Positions 20,392-31,522 of a DNA stretch of 64,000 bases are shown here, in pieces. Both the position numbers and the translations under genes were made by a program. The DNA is from Sphingomonas aerolata. Lineage in GTDB: Bacteria; Pseudomonadota; Alphaproteobacteria; Sphingomonadales; Sphingomonadaceae. The DNA is taken from contig NZ_PZZN01000003.1 in NCBI RefSeq assembly GCF_003046295.1, forward strand, positions 124,001 through 188,000. Direction: 5' to 3'. Numbering within the stretch: position 1 is the first letter of the stretch; the number at the start of each line of letters is the position of its first letter. Below the pieces are notes generated by a model, which worked only from the letters and a program-made list of their open reading frames with translations, did no database searches and was not told where the DNA came from.

Positions 20392-21374
20392 ACGACGCGC
20401 GGTACAGGCTGGTTTCACCGCCGGAGCCCATCGTCTGGCGGCCGGGTTTTGGACCGCGCTACACGCTGTTCGTCGATGTCGAGGAGCAGTTCGACTGGAC
20501 CGCGCCATTCGAGCGTACGCGACATTCGACGAGTGCGATGGCGGCATTCCCCGAGGCGCATGCGCGGTTCCGCGAGCAGGGCGTCGCGCTGACCTGTCTG
20601 GTCGATTATCCGATCGTCGACGATCCCGCCGCCGTCGAGATCCTGCGCGACGTCGTTGCCGATGGCCGGTCGGAGATCGGCGCGCAGTTGCACCCCTGGG
20701 TCAACCCGCCCTTTGGTGAGCCGCTGACGCCGGCGATGAGCTTTGCGGGCAATCTTCCCCAAGGCCTCGAAGCCGCGAAGCTCCGCTCTCTCACCGATGC
20801 GATCGCCACGGCGTTCGGTCGACGCCCGCGCGCGTATCGCGCCGGTCGCTACGGGGTTGGCCCGGACACGTTCGCGACACTCACGGCGCTCGGCTATCGC
20901 CTCGATAGCTCGGTCCGGCCCGGCTATGACTATTCAGCCGAGGGCGGGCCCGACTTTTCGGCGAGCGACCCGCGTCCCTGCCGCCGGGGCGCGCTCCTCA
21001 GCGTGCCGTTGTCGACGTTGTATGTCGGCGCGCTGCGTGGTGGCGGCGCGGGACTGTACCGCGCGCTGGGGCGAGTGCCCTATGCGCGCGGTGTCGCGTC
21101 GCGACTGGGCCTGTTGTCTCGGGTTGCTTTGACGCCAGAGGACATGCCGATCGGCGCCGCGCTGGAGGCGGTGACGATCGCGGTGGGCGAGGGCGTCGAA
21201 CTGCTCAACTTCGCGTTCCATTCGCCGTCGCTCGTCCCCGGCAATACGCCCTATGTCCGCGACGCCACCGATCTGCGCACGTTCCATGACTGGTGGTCGG
21301 CGATGCTGACCCGGCTCGACCGGCTTGGCGTGCGCAATGCGTCGCTTGACGAAATCCTGGAGAATGCCCTGTGA
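20388..21374 (+). CDS. Polysaccharide deacetylase-family protein, WalW-like
   Basis: The 328-residue protein contains YTLFVDVEEQFDW (residues 25-37), corresponding to the first metal-binding Asp motif of NodB-type deacetylases. It also has GAQLHPWVNPPF, the His motif, and a C-terminal LLNFAFHSPSLVPGNTPYV block typical of the group annotated WalW. These proteins deacetylate or otherwise act on cell-wall or exopolysaccharide sugars, but the WalW group is poorly characterised. No signal peptide is present, so action is likely cytosolic. It starts at a GTG overlapping the kinase-like stop by 4 bp and overlaps tag by 4 bp at its end, making a tightly coupled three-gene operon. Confidence 0.82.
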   Translation: MNDARYRLVSPPEPIVWRPGFGPRYTLFVDVEEQFDWTAPFERTRHSTSAMAAFPEAHARFREQGVALTCLVDYPIVDDPAAVEILRDVVADGRSEIGAQLHPWVNPPFGEPLTPAMSFAGNLPQGLEAAKLRSLTDAIATAFGRRPRAYRAGRYGVGPDTFATLTALGYRLDSSVRPGYDYSAEGGPDFSASDPRPCRRGALLSVPLSTLYVGALRGGGAGLYRALGRVPYARGVASRLGLLSRVALTPEDMPIGAALEAVTIAVGEGVELLNFAFHSPSLVPGNTPYVRDATDLRTFHDWWSAMLTRLDRLGVRNASLDEILENAL

Positions 21375-21937
21375 CGACGTCCCCTTCGCGCTGTCGCTGG
21401 GCGGGGCATGATCCGCTGATGTGCGCCTATCACGACACCGACTGGGGCGTTCCCGAACGCGACGGACGCGCGCTCTGGGAAAAGCTCATGCTCGACGGCT
21501 TCCAGGCGGGACTTGCCTGGATCACCGTGTTGCGCAAGCGCGAGGCGTTTCGCGCCGCCTTTGCCGGGTTCGACCCGGAACAGGTCGCGCGCTTCGACGA
21601 GGCGGACATCGCCCGGCTGATGGGGAACGCCGGCATCATCCGGTCGCGGGCCAAGATCGAGTCGACGATCGGCGGCGCGCGCGCGGTCCTCGCGATGCGC
21701 GATGCGGGGCTTGATTTCGCGACCTATTGCTGGTCGTTTACCGATGGCAAGGTGCTGATCGGCGACGGTGCCAAGCTTGTGACGCAATCGCCGCTATCGG
21801 CCCAAATCGCGGCCGATCTCAAGAGTCGCGGGTTCAAGTTCGTCGGTCCGACGATCGTCTATGCCTGGATGCAGGCGGTCGGCATCGTCAACGATCACGA
21901 AACCACGTGTTTCCGACGCGCCGAGCTCGGCGGCTAG
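21371..21937 (+). CDS. tag: DNA-3-methyladenine glycosylase I
   Basis: Tag excises 3-methyladenine from alkylated DNA. The 188-residue product shows CRWAGHDPLMCAYHDTDWG near the start, with zinc-binding Cys and His, then LWEKLMLDGFQAGLAW and FVGPTIVYAWMQAVGIVNDH at the C terminus. All are canonical for the family at its usual length. It starts at a GTG overlapping the deacetylase stop by 4 bp (GTGA). The pairing with a kinase-like and a polysaccharide gene is unexplained functionally. Confidence 0.96.
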   Translation: MTTSPSRCRWAGHDPLMCAYHDTDWGVPERDGRALWEKLMLDGFQAGLAWITVLRKREAFRAAFAGFDPEQVARFDEADIARLMGNAGIIRSRAKIESTIGGARAVLAMRDAGLDFATYCWSFTDGKVLIGDGAKLVTQSPLSAQIAADLKSRGFKFVGPTIVYAWMQAVGIVNDHETTCFRRAELGG

Positions 21938-21959
21938 GACGGGGCAGGTCGGCGCGTGG

Positions 21960-22229
21960 TCAGAACGCGCGCCGGTGCTTTCCGCCATAGCGACGGCCGA
22001 TATAGTCGCCGATATGCGCGACCTCGATCGCCGCTTCGCGCACTGCGCCGTTCTGGCAAGGCATCGGGTCGCTGGCCGGTTCGGCGGCGCGGCGTTGAAC
22101 CGTGGCGCAAAGCTCCTCGATATCGGCGCGCGACAGGATGTTCTTCTCGCGTAACAGGCAGATCAGGCTTTGCAGGATGACGAGGTTCTTGTCCTCGGGA
22201 TCGGCTTCGAGCCGTAGCGGCGTCGTCAC
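21960..22229 (-). CDS. Small hypothetical protein, conserved-looking, 89 residues
   Basis: A GTG at 22229 follows AAGGAGAGAG, a very good ribosome-binding site at the right distance, which picks this frame over a longer shadow frame on the same strand. The product is charged and helical, starting MTTPLRLEADPEDKNLVILQ, with ADIEELCATVQRR and a basic C terminus (RRYGGKHRRAF). Two cysteines lie mid-protein. No membrane segment or enzyme motif is visible, and I do not recognise the family. It ends 23 bp from the convergent tag stop. Confidence 0.7.
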   Translation of the reverse strand: MTTPLRLEADPEDKNLVILQSLICLLREKNILSRADIEELCATVQRRAAEPASDPMPCQNGAVREAAIEVAHIGDYIGRRYGGKHRRAF

Positions 22230-22360
22230 TGTCTCTCTCCTTATGTTTATCCGGTGATGATATGCTCATGAGGTTCAGGCGCAAGGATTGATTTTCGCTG
22301 TGTTGCAAAGGCTTGCCGGTAACGGGTGACGCATCGCCCAACGCACCCTATCTGGTGGGG

Positions 22361-24577
22361 ATGTACAAACCGAAAGCCGGTCTTCCGACCCGCCAGCAGA
22401 TCCTGGACTTCATCGCGTCATCGGACGTCCCAGCGGGTAAACGCGAGATCGCCAAGGGCTTCGGCCTGAGCGCGCAGGACAAGATCGGACTGAAGGCGTT
22501 GCTGAAGGACATGGCGGACGAGGGGCTGATCGACAGCGCCCCCGGCCGCGCGTTCCACAAGATGGGCGGCGTGCCCAAGGTTACCGTGCTGCGGATCGCC
22601 GATGTCGACGATGCGGGCAATGTCTGGGCGGTCCCCGAGCGCTGGGAGGCCGAGGGCGTGCCACCGCCGCGGCTGCGCGTGCGCGAACGCAAGCGCGGTG
22701 CGCTGGGGGTCGGCGAGCGGATCCTCGCGCGGACCGAGGAGGCCGGCAATGGCTGGACCGCGCATCCGATGAAGGTGCTCGCGCCCGCGTCCGAACAGGT
22801 GCTGGGCGTGCTGCGCGAGGAGGCGGGGCGGTTGTGGCTGACCGGCGTCGACAAGCGTGAGCGGCGTGAGTTCGCGGTCGCCGATGCCGGCGGCGCCGCG
22901 CCGGGCGATCTGGTGCTGGCCGAACTGGCGGGCAAGCCGCCGCGGATCGCCGCGCGGGTCGTCAACAAGCTGGGCGACCCGTTTGCGGCGCGCAGCTTCT
23001 CGCTGATCGCGATCCACAAGCACGGCATCCCCGACGTGTTCGCGGTCGAGGCGATCGACGAGGCCAAGCGCGTCGCGCAGCTCCCGCTCGGCGACGACCG
23101 TGAGGATCTGCGCCACCTGCCGATCGTCGCGATCGATCCGGAGGATGCGCGCGATCATGACGACGCGGTCTGGGCGAAGGCGGACGAGGATCCGGCGAAT
23201 GCCGGCGGCTGGAAGGCGATCGTCGCGATCGCCGATGTCAGCTTCTACGTGCAGCCCAAGTCCGAAATCGACCGCGAGGCGCGACGTCGCGGGAATTCGG
23301 TCTATTTCCCCGACCGCGTCGTGCCGATGCTGCCCGAGATCCTGTCGGCGAACGTCTGTTCGCTGAAGGAGGGCGAGGATCGGGCCGCGCTCGCCTGTCA
23401 TTTGGTGATCGGCAAGGACGGGTCGCTCAAGTCGTGGCGTTTCACCCGCGCCGTGGTGCGGATTGCGGCGAACTTGGCTTATGAGGAGGCGCAGGCCGCT
23501 ATCGACGGGACGCTGGCGCTCGACATGACCGAGACGGTGCTGAAGCCGCTCTGGGGATGCTGGGCGTCGCTGGCAAAGGCCCGCGATGCACGAGCGCCGC
23601 TCGACCTTGATTTGCCCGAGCGGCGGGTGGTGCTCGACGAGAAGGGGCGGATCATGTCGGTCGCACCGCGCGAGCGGCTCGATGCGCACCGGCTGATCGA
23701 GGATTACATGATCGCGGCGAACGTTGCCGCGGCCAAGGCGCTCGAGGGCAAGAAGGCGCCGGTGATGTACCGCGACCACGAGCCGCCGAGCCGCGAGAAG
23801 CTGATGGCGCTGAAGGATTATCTCGAGACGTTCGGGGTGCCGTTCGCGCTGGGGCAGGTCATCCGGCCAGCGACGTTCAACCATGTGCTCGAGCGGATCG
23901 GTGACGCCGATTTCCGGCCGCAGGTGATGGAGCAGGTGCTGCGCACGCAGACCCAGGCCTATTACAGCCCCGCAAATCATGGGCATTTCGGGTTGGGGCT
24001 CGGCAGCTATGCGCATTTCACCTCGCCGATCCGCCGTTATGCCGATCTGATCGTGCATCGATCGCTCGTCGCGGCCTATGGCCTGGGGGCAGGCGGTCTG
24101 CCTGCCGAGGATGCAGCCGGGATGGAGGCGATCGGCGAGACGATCAGCCGGCTCGAACGCCGCGCGATGGAGGCCGAGCGCGACACGATCGACCGCTATG
24201 TCGCCTCGTTCCTCTCCGAACGCGTCGGCCAGATCATGGAAGTGCGGATCACCGGCGTCACCAATTTCGGATTCTTCGCGACCGTCGAGGGAATCGGCGG
24301 CGACGGGCTGATGCCGGTGCGCGACCTTGGCGGCGAGTATTTCCGTTTCGACGAGGCGGCGCGGACGCTGGTCGGCGAAGACAGCGGCGACGTCTATGCG
24401 CAGGGGCAGATGCTCGACCTCAAGCTCGCCGAGGCGAACCCGGTATCGGGCGCGTTGCGGTTCGAAATGCCCGAGGGGAAGGGGGCCGCGGGACCGGCAC
24501 GCGCGCGCAAGCCGGGCCGCGAGATCAAGCGGCGCGGGCGTCCGGCGAACATCCGGCACCAGGGAAAGCGACGCTGA
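22361..24577 (+). CDS. rnr: Ribonuclease R
   Basis: RNase R is a processive 3'-5' exoribonuclease that degrades structured RNA. The 738-residue protein has an N-terminal winged-helix segment (LPTRQQILDFIASSDVPAGK) and cold-shock-like domains. The RNB catalytic domain carries the metal-binding aspartates in AIDPEDARDHDDAVWA and YFPDRVVPMLPE, plus FTSPIRRYADLIVHR. A C-terminal S1 domain (MEVRITGVTNFGFFATVEGI) is followed by a basic Arg/Lys tail. I take the ATG at 22361; an in-frame TTG at 22313 would add 16 residues. The gene precedes lepA by 71 bp in the same direction. Confidence 0.95.
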   Translation: MYKPKAGLPTRQQILDFIASSDVPAGKREIAKGFGLSAQDKIGLKALLKDMADEGLIDSAPGRAFHKMGGVPKVTVLRIADVDDAGNVWAVPERWEAEGVPPPRLRVRERKRGALGVGERILARTEEAGNGWTAHPMKVLAPASEQVLGVLREEAGRLWLTGVDKRERREFAVADAGGAAPGDLVLAELAGKPPRIAARVVNKLGDPFAARSFSLIAIHKHGIPDVFAVEAIDEAKRVAQLPLGDDREDLRHLPIVAIDPEDARDHDDAVWAKADEDPANAGGWKAIVAIADVSFYVQPKSEIDREARRRGNSVYFPDRVVPMLPEILSANVCSLKEGEDRAALACHLVIGKDGSLKSWRFTRAVVRIAANLAYEEAQAAIDGTLALDMTETVLKPLWGCWASLAKARDARAPLDLDLPERRVVLDEKGRIMSVAPRERLDAHRLIEDYMIAANVAAAKALEGKKAPVMYRDHEPPSREKLMALKDYLETFGVPFALGQVIRPATFNHVLERIGDADFRPQVMEQVLRTQTQAYYSPANHGHFGLGLGSYAHFTSPIRRYADLIVHRSLVAAYGLGAGGLPAEDAAGMEAIGETISRLERRAMEAERDTIDRYVASFLSERVGQIMEVRITGVTNFGFFATVEGIGGDGLMPVRDLGGEYFRFDEAARTLVGEDSGDVYAQGQMLDLKLAEANPVSGALRFEMPEGKGAAGPARARKPGREIKRRGRPANIRHQGKRR

Positions 24578-24648
24578 TTGTGATCCCTGTTGCCACGGAT
24601 GATGCGGAAGCTTTGGCATAAGCCCGGCGAGGTGCTAACGGCGCGCGC

Positions 24649-26472
<1,824 letters not shown>

Positions 26473-26581
26473 TCGGATGTTCTCTTTCAGGCTGACGTGA
26501 CGGATTTGTCATCGTCCCGATCGGTCGCGGGCATGAATGGTGGTGCATGGCCCGCGATCCTGGGGTCGGATAGCGTTGGTC

Positions 26582-29500
26582 ATGGCACTGCATCCTGTTT
26601 TCTACGACGCTAGCGGTCGGCGTCGTCGTCGTTTCGCACTGGGTGTCATCGCGTTCGTCGCGCTCGTCTTATTGTCGGTCGCGGTGTTCGCCGTGTCGAT
26701 CGGCGCGGTCCCGTCGGCACCGTTGCTGCCGTTCGAGCCCGAGCATCCCGGCCTCCACCGTCTTCCGGCACCGCATAGCGGCGTGATCGGCCGGGCGCAG
26801 CGCAGCATCGATTATTACGGCAAGGCGCTGTTCGGTGGCCCCACCGCGGGCGCCGGCAAGGCGGGTGCGAAGGGGGGCGTCGGACAGGCACCGCGCGCGA
26901 CCAATCCGCGGCTGGCCATCGCCTTCCACGTGCCCTGGGACGAATCGAGCGTGGCGAGCCTTACCCGGCATGTCGAACAACTCGACTGGGTCATTCCCGG
27001 CTGGGTGTCGGTGACCGGGGCCGACCACCGGATCACTATGTTCCGCGATGTCGCGGGCCGCGCGGTGCTCAATCGCGCGATCCACCGCCCGGTGATCCTG
27101 CCCATGGTTCAGAACGCCAAGGATGGCGACTGGGACGGCGCGGGCAGCGCCGCGCTGTTTGCGGATGCGAGCGCCCGGCGCGCCTTTCTCGATCGGCTGG
27201 TCCCGTTCCTCGCGGCGAACCATGCAGGCGGCGCCTTCTTCGATTTCGAGAGCCTGCCCGCGGGGGCGCAGGCGAACTACCGCCTGTTCCTTGCCGAGGC
27301 GAAGGCGCGGTTCGCACCGCGCGGCTGGGTCGTCGCGATCGCGGCGCCGGTCGGGAATGCCGACTGGAACATGCATGCCTATGCGCGCGTGACCGACAAG
27401 ATCTTCCTGATGGCCTATGACGAGCACGAGACGAGCGGCCCGGCCGGGCCAATCGCATCGCAGCGCTGGTTCGCGCGGTCGGTCGCGAATGCCGCGCGCG
27501 GCGTCGCCCCCTCAAAGCTGGTCGTCGCGTTCGGATCCTACGCCTATGACTGGCATGACCGTGGCGGCGATGCGCTGGGCGTCGAGGAGGCGTGGCAGGC
27601 GGCGGCCGATTCGGGCACCGTCCCGACGTTCGACAAGGGCAGCGGCACCAGCAGCTTCGCCTATGCCGATGGCGGGACCCGGCATCAGGTCTGGCTGCTC
27701 GATGCGGCCAGCGCGTACAACGAACTGGCTTTTCTTCAAAAAGCGGGGGTGCAAAGCTTCGCGCTGTGGCGGCTTGGGTCGGAGGATCCGGCGCTCTGGT
27801 CGATCTTCGGGCGCAACCATCGCCGATTGCCCGATCCGCGCGCGATCAATACGACCCCGGCCGGGACGAATGTCGATATCGAGGGCAATGGCGAGATCCT
27901 GAAGATCGGGTCGACGCCGGTGTCCGGGCTGCGTGATACGGTCGCGGCTGCCGACGGAACGATCGCGGACGTCCGCTTCACGCGCATGCCCTCGCCCTAC
28001 GTCGTCCAGCGGACGGGCTACAGCCCGCGGGCGCTGGCGCTCACTTTCGACGATGGGCCGGACGCCGAATGGACGTCGCAGATCCTGGATATCCTCAAGC
28101 GCAAGCACGTGCCGGCGACGTTCTTCGTGGTGGGCGAGAATGCGCTGACGCAGCGGAGCCTGCTCGAACGTATGGTGGCCGAAGGGCATGAGGTCGGCAG
28201 CCACACCTATACGCACCCCAATCTGGCGACGGTATCGGGGCGCCAGGTCGGGTTCGAGCTCAACACGACGCAACGGCTGTTCCAGGCGTTCACTGGGCGA
28301 TCGCTCCGCCTGTTCCGCGCGCCCTATTTCGGCGATGCCGAGCCGAGCACCGCGGACGAGATCAAGCCGGCACTCGAGGCGCAGCAGCGCGGCTATGTAT
28401 CGGTCGGCCTGCACGTCGATCCCGACGACTGGAAGCGTCCGGGCACCGCGGCGATCATCGACCGCACGATCGCACAGGTCGTGGAAGGATCGCCCGAACG
28501 CAGCGCCAACATCATCCTGCTGCACGATGCGGGTGGCAACCGTGCGCAGACCGTCGCGGCGCTGCCGGTGATCATCGATCGATTGCAGGCGATGGGCTAT
28601 CATTTCGTGCCCGTCTCCGCGCTGGCCGGGCTGACGCGCGATGCGGCGATGCCGGTGATATCGTCGAGCGACCGGGTCGCGGCGGTCGCGGATCTTGCGC
28701 TGTTCAGCACGCTGGGTGGACTGGTAATCGGCCTGCGCTGGATCTTCGGGATCGCGATCACGATCGGCATCCTTCGCGCGCTCGCGCTGTCGGCGCTGGC
28801 GCTGATCCAGGCACGGCGCGAATTGCGGACGGTGTTCCCGGCGATCGATCCGGCTCGATTCGTCACGGTGATGATCCCGGCGTTCAATGAGGAACGCGTG
28901 ATCGTCCGCGCGGTCGAGGGCGTGCTGGCCTCGACCGACGTCGTGGTCGAGGTGATTGTGATCGATGACGGGTCGAGCGATGGCACGAGCCAGGCCGTCG
29001 CCACCGCCTTTGCCGGCGACGCGCGGGTGCGGCTCATGACTCTGGCGAACGGCGGCAAGGCGCGGGCGCTGAACCGCGGGCTGGCCGCGGCGCGGGGCGA
29101 TATCGTGATCGCGCTCGACGCCGATACGCAGTTCGAGCCGCTGACGATCGCGCGGCTGGCGCGGTGGTTCGACGACCCGGCGCTGGGGGCGGTTGCGGGC
29201 AATGCGAAGGTCGGCAACCGGGTCAATCTGATCACCCGCTGGCAAGCGCTCGAATATATCACCGCCCAGAACCTCGAACGGCGCGCGCTCGCGCGGCTGA
29301 ACGCGATGACGGTCGTGCCGGGCGCGGTCGGCGCGTGGCGACTGGCGGCAATTCGCGCGGTCGGCGGCTATCCCGACGATACGCTGGCCGAGGATCAGGA
29401 TCTGACGATCGCGATCCAGCGCGCAGGGTGGACGGTCCAGTATGACCAGTTCGCGATCGCCTGGACCGAAGCCCCCGAGACGCTGCGCGCGCTTGCCAAG

Positions 29501-29980
29501 CAGCGGTTCCGCTGGGCGTTCGGGACGCTCCAGTGCCTGTGGAAGCACCGGTCGGCGATCGGCCGCAGCCAGCCGCGCGGGCTTGGCTGGGTCGGGCTGC
29601 CCCAGGCGATCATTTTCCAGATCCTGCTGGCGGCGATCTCGCCGATCATCGACCTCGCGCTGCTCGTCAGTGTCGCGACGACCTACGTCGCGGTGTCGGC
29701 GCATGGCTGGGCACAGAGCAGCCATGATCTGCAGACCATGCTGACCTATTGGCTGGTCTTCACCGCGATCGACCTGCTCGCGGCGACGATCGCGTTCGCA
29801 CTCGAGCGGCGCGAGCGGTGGAGGCTGCTCTGGCTGCTGATTCCGCAGCGGATCGGCTATCGCCAGGTCATGTACTATGTCGTGCTCAAGGCGCTCGCCC
29901 AGGCTTTGCGGGGGCCGATGGTCGGCTGGGGCAAGCTGGCCCGGACGGGGCGCGTGACGGCGCCCTCCGGGGCAGAATGA
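26582..29980 (+). CDS. Tri-domain polysaccharide protein: GH18-like, NodB deacetylase and processive GT2
   Basis: The 1132-residue membrane protein starts with a basic N terminus and a helix (FALGVIAFVALVLLSVAVF). Residues about 100-420 resemble a GH18 chitinase-like barrel; its catalytic strand appears as GGAFFDFESLPAG near 216-228, keeping the Asp and Glu. Residues about 480-690 are a NodB deacetylase with TFDDGP at 488-493, the metal-binding HTYTHPN, and RAPYFGD. After two helices, residues about 760-1010 are a GT2 synthase with PAFNEE, DDGSSDGTS, DADTQ, EDQDL and the processivity motif QRFRW, followed by three or four membrane helices. The order suggests synthesis, trimming and deacetylation of an amino-sugar polymer by one protein. 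The substrate is inferred. The ATG at 26582 is preferred because upstream codons add nothing. Confidence 0.9.
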   Translation: MALHPVFYDASGRRRRRFALGVIAFVALVLLSVAVFAVSIGAVPSAPLLPFEPEHPGLHRLPAPHSGVIGRAQRSIDYYGKALFGGPTAGAGKAGAKGGVGQAPRATNPRLAIAFHVPWDESSVASLTRHVEQLDWVIPGWVSVTGADHRITMFRDVAGRAVLNRAIHRPVILPMVQNAKDGDWDGAGSAALFADASARRAFLDRLVPFLAANHAGGAFFDFESLPAGAQANYRLFLAEAKARFAPRGWVVAIAAPVGNADWNMHAYARVTDKIFLMAYDEHETSGPAGPIASQRWFARSVANAARGVAPSKLVVAFGSYAYDWHDRGGDALGVEEAWQAAADSGTVPTFDKGSGTSSFAYADGGTRHQVWLLDAASAYNELAFLQKAGVQSFALWRLGSEDPALWSIFGRNHRRLPDPRAINTTPAGTNVDIEGNGEILKIGSTPVSGLRDTVAAADGTIADVRFTRMPSPYVVQRTGYSPRALALTFDDGPDAEWTSQILDILKRKHVPATFFVVGENALTQRSLLERMVAEGHEVGSHTYTHPNLATVSGRQVGFELNTTQRLFQAFTGRSLRLFRAPYFGDAEPSTADEIKPALEAQQRGYVSVGLHVDPDDWKRPGTAAIIDRTIAQVVEGSPERSANIILLHDAGGNRAQTVAALPVIIDRLQAMGYHFVPVSALAGLTRDAAMPVISSSDRVAAVADLALFSTLGGLVIGLRWIFGIAITIGILRALALSALALIQARRELRTVFPAIDPARFVTVMIPAFNEERVIVRAVEGVLASTDVVVEVIVIDDGSSDGTSQAVATAFAGDARVRLMTLANGGKARALNRGLAAARGDIVIALDADTQFEPLTIARLARWFDDPALGAVAGNAKVGNRVNLITRWQALEYITAQNLERRALARLNAMTVVPGAVGAWRLAAIRAVGGYPDDTLAEDQDLTIAIQRAGWTVQYDQFAIAWTEAPETLRALAKQRFRWAFGTLQCLWKHRSAIGRSQPRGLGWVGLPQAIIFQILLAAISPIIDLALLVSVATTYVAVSAHGWAQSSHDLQTMLTYWLVFTAIDLLAATIAFALERRERWRLLWLLIPQRIGYRQVMYYVVLKALAQALRGPMVGWGKLARTGRVTAPSGAE

Positions 29981-29992
29981 ACCCGACGTCGG

Positions 29993-30020
29993 TTGTGGCG
30001 TTCAGCGGGCGGCATACTAT
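29993..30020 (+). promoter_or_regulatory. Candidate promoter of modABC
   Basis: TTGTGG at 29993-29998 and TACTAT at 30015-30020 are spaced by 16 bases and precede the modA ATG by 32 bases. No ModE-like palindrome is evident near it. Confidence 0.35.
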
Positions 30021-30052
30021 AGCGCCGTGGTGATTGGCGGGCCCGAGGGGAC

Positions 30053-30817
30053 ATGATGAAGTATCCGGTATTGCTCGCCATGCTGGCCGTCGGCGGCGTC
30101 GCGACGGGCGCTGACGCTGCACAGCGCGCGGCACCGCTCGTGCTGGCAGCGGCGAGCCTGCAGGAATCGATGACCGCGGCCGCCGATGCGTGGGCGGCGA
30201 AGGGGCATGTGCGCCCGACGATCTCGTTCGCGGCCTCGTCGGCGCTGGCACGGCAGGTCGAGGCCGGCGCGACAGCGGACCTGTTCGTGTCCGCGGATGA
30301 GGACTGGATGAATGAGCTGGCGAAGCGCCGCCTGATTGTCCCTGCGTCGCGCGTGACGTTCCTGGGAAACCGGCTGGTCGTCGCGGCGGCGGCAGGGACG
30401 ACGGTGCGGATCCCGTCACGCCCGCCTGCAGCGCTGGCGCGGGTGCTGACCGCGGGGCCACTCGCGATGGCGGATACGCCCGTCCCCGCGGGGCGGTACG
30501 GCCAGGAGGCGCTGGAGGCGCTCGGCGTGTGGAAACAGGTCGCGCCGCGCGTCGTGCGCGCCGAAAACGTCCGGGCGACGTTGGCGCTCGTCGAACGCGG
30601 CGCTGCACCTTTGGGGATCGTCTATGCGACCGATGCCAAGGCATCGACGCGCGTCAGGATTGCGGGCGTGTTTCCCGCATCGACGCATCCGGCGATCACC
30701 TATCCGATCGCCCGGCTGACGACGTCGCGCAATCCGGAGGCCGAGGCGTTCCGCCGTTTCCTGACGTCACGTCAGGGCAAGGCGATCTTCGTGCGTTACG
30801 GCTTTTCGGCGCGCTGA
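30053..30817 (+). CDS. modA: Molybdate ABC transporter, substrate-binding protein
   Basis: The 254-residue periplasmic protein has a signal peptide (residues 1-22, cleavage near GADAA). The binding-fold signatures are VLAAASLQESMTAAADAW, ISFAASSALARQVEAGATAD and LFVSADEDWMNEL, all typical of ModA, which captures molybdate or tungstate. The C-terminal RFLTSRQGKAIFVRYGF block is also conserved. It is the first gene of modABC; its stop abuts the modB GTG with no spacer. The molybdate would feed the molybdopterin enzyme encoded at 50.3 kb. Confidence 0.95.
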   Translation: MMKYPVLLAMLAVGGVATGADAAQRAAPLVLAAASLQESMTAAADAWAAKGHVRPTISFAASSALARQVEAGATADLFVSADEDWMNELAKRRLIVPASRVTFLGNRLVVAAAAGTTVRIPSRPPAALARVLTAGPLAMADTPVPAGRYGQEALEALGVWKQVAPRVVRAENVRATLALVERGAAPLGIVYATDAKASTRVRIAGVFPASTHPAITYPIARLTTSRNPEAEAFRRFLTSRQGKAIFVRYGFSAR

Positions 30818-31522
30818 GTGGCGGATGGGTTCGTCCTGACACCGGCGGAATGGGGGATCGTCGGTCTGTCGCTGAGGGTCGGCGCCGTCGCCATGCTGAT
30901 CACATTGCCGATCGCGTTCGGCTTCGCCTGGCTGCTGGCGCGCGTGCGGTTTCCCGGGCGGATCCTCGTCGATGCGGTGATCCACTTGCCGCTCGTCGTG
31001 CCGCCGGTCGTGACGGGGTGGCTGCTGCTGCTCGCCTTTGCGCCGAACGGACCGGTTGGCGGGTGGCTGCAGTCGTGGTTCGGGGTCAGCGTGTTGTTCC
31101 GCTGGACTGGTGCGGCAATCGCGGCTGGGGTCATGGCGCTGCCGCTGATGGTACGCGCGATGCGGCTGTCGATCGAGGCGGTCGATGCACGGCTTGAAAG
31201 TGCGGCGCGGACGCTGGGCGCGGGGCCGTGGCGGGTGTTCTGGACGGTCACGCTGCCGCTGAGCGTACCGGGCGTGCTCGCGGGCGCGGTGCTGGGCTTT
31301 GCGCGATCGATCGGCGAGTTCGGGGCGACGATCACCTTCGTCTCCAACGTGCCAGGCGAGACGCAGACGCTGCCCTTGGCGATCTATTCCGCACTTCAGC
31401 AGCCGGGCGCGGAGATGCTGGTGTGGCGGCTGTCGGCGATTTCCGTCGCGCTGTCACTGATCGCGCTGGTCGCGTCCGAACTCCTGACGCGGCGCGCGGG
31501 CAGGGGGCTGCATGTCCTTTGA
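30818..31522 (+). CDS. modB: Molybdate ABC transporter, permease
   Basis: The 234-residue inner-membrane permease has about five helices. It has the EAA-type cytoplasmic loop AARTLGAGPWRVFWTVTLPL, which contacts the ATPase, and the family segment GFARSIGEFGATITFVSNVP. It starts at the GTG immediately after the modA stop, so translation is coupled. The last 11 bp overlap the start of modC. Confidence 0.95.
   Translation: MADGFVLTPAEWGIVGLSLRVGAVAMLITLPIAFGFAWLLARVRFPGRILVDAVIHLPLVVPPVVTGWLLLLAFAPNGPVGGWLQSWFGVSVLFRWTGAAIAAGVMALPLMVRAMRLSIEAVDARLESAARTLGAGPWRVFWTVTLPLSVPGVLAGAVLGFARSIGEFGATITFVSNVPGETQTLPLAIYSALQQPGAEMLVWRLSAISVALSLIALVASELLTRRAGRGLHVL

Noticed and set aside
27512-29725. Minus-strand open frame of 737 codons opposite the tri-domain gene
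   Set aside because: No recognisable domain; shadow of a verified gene.
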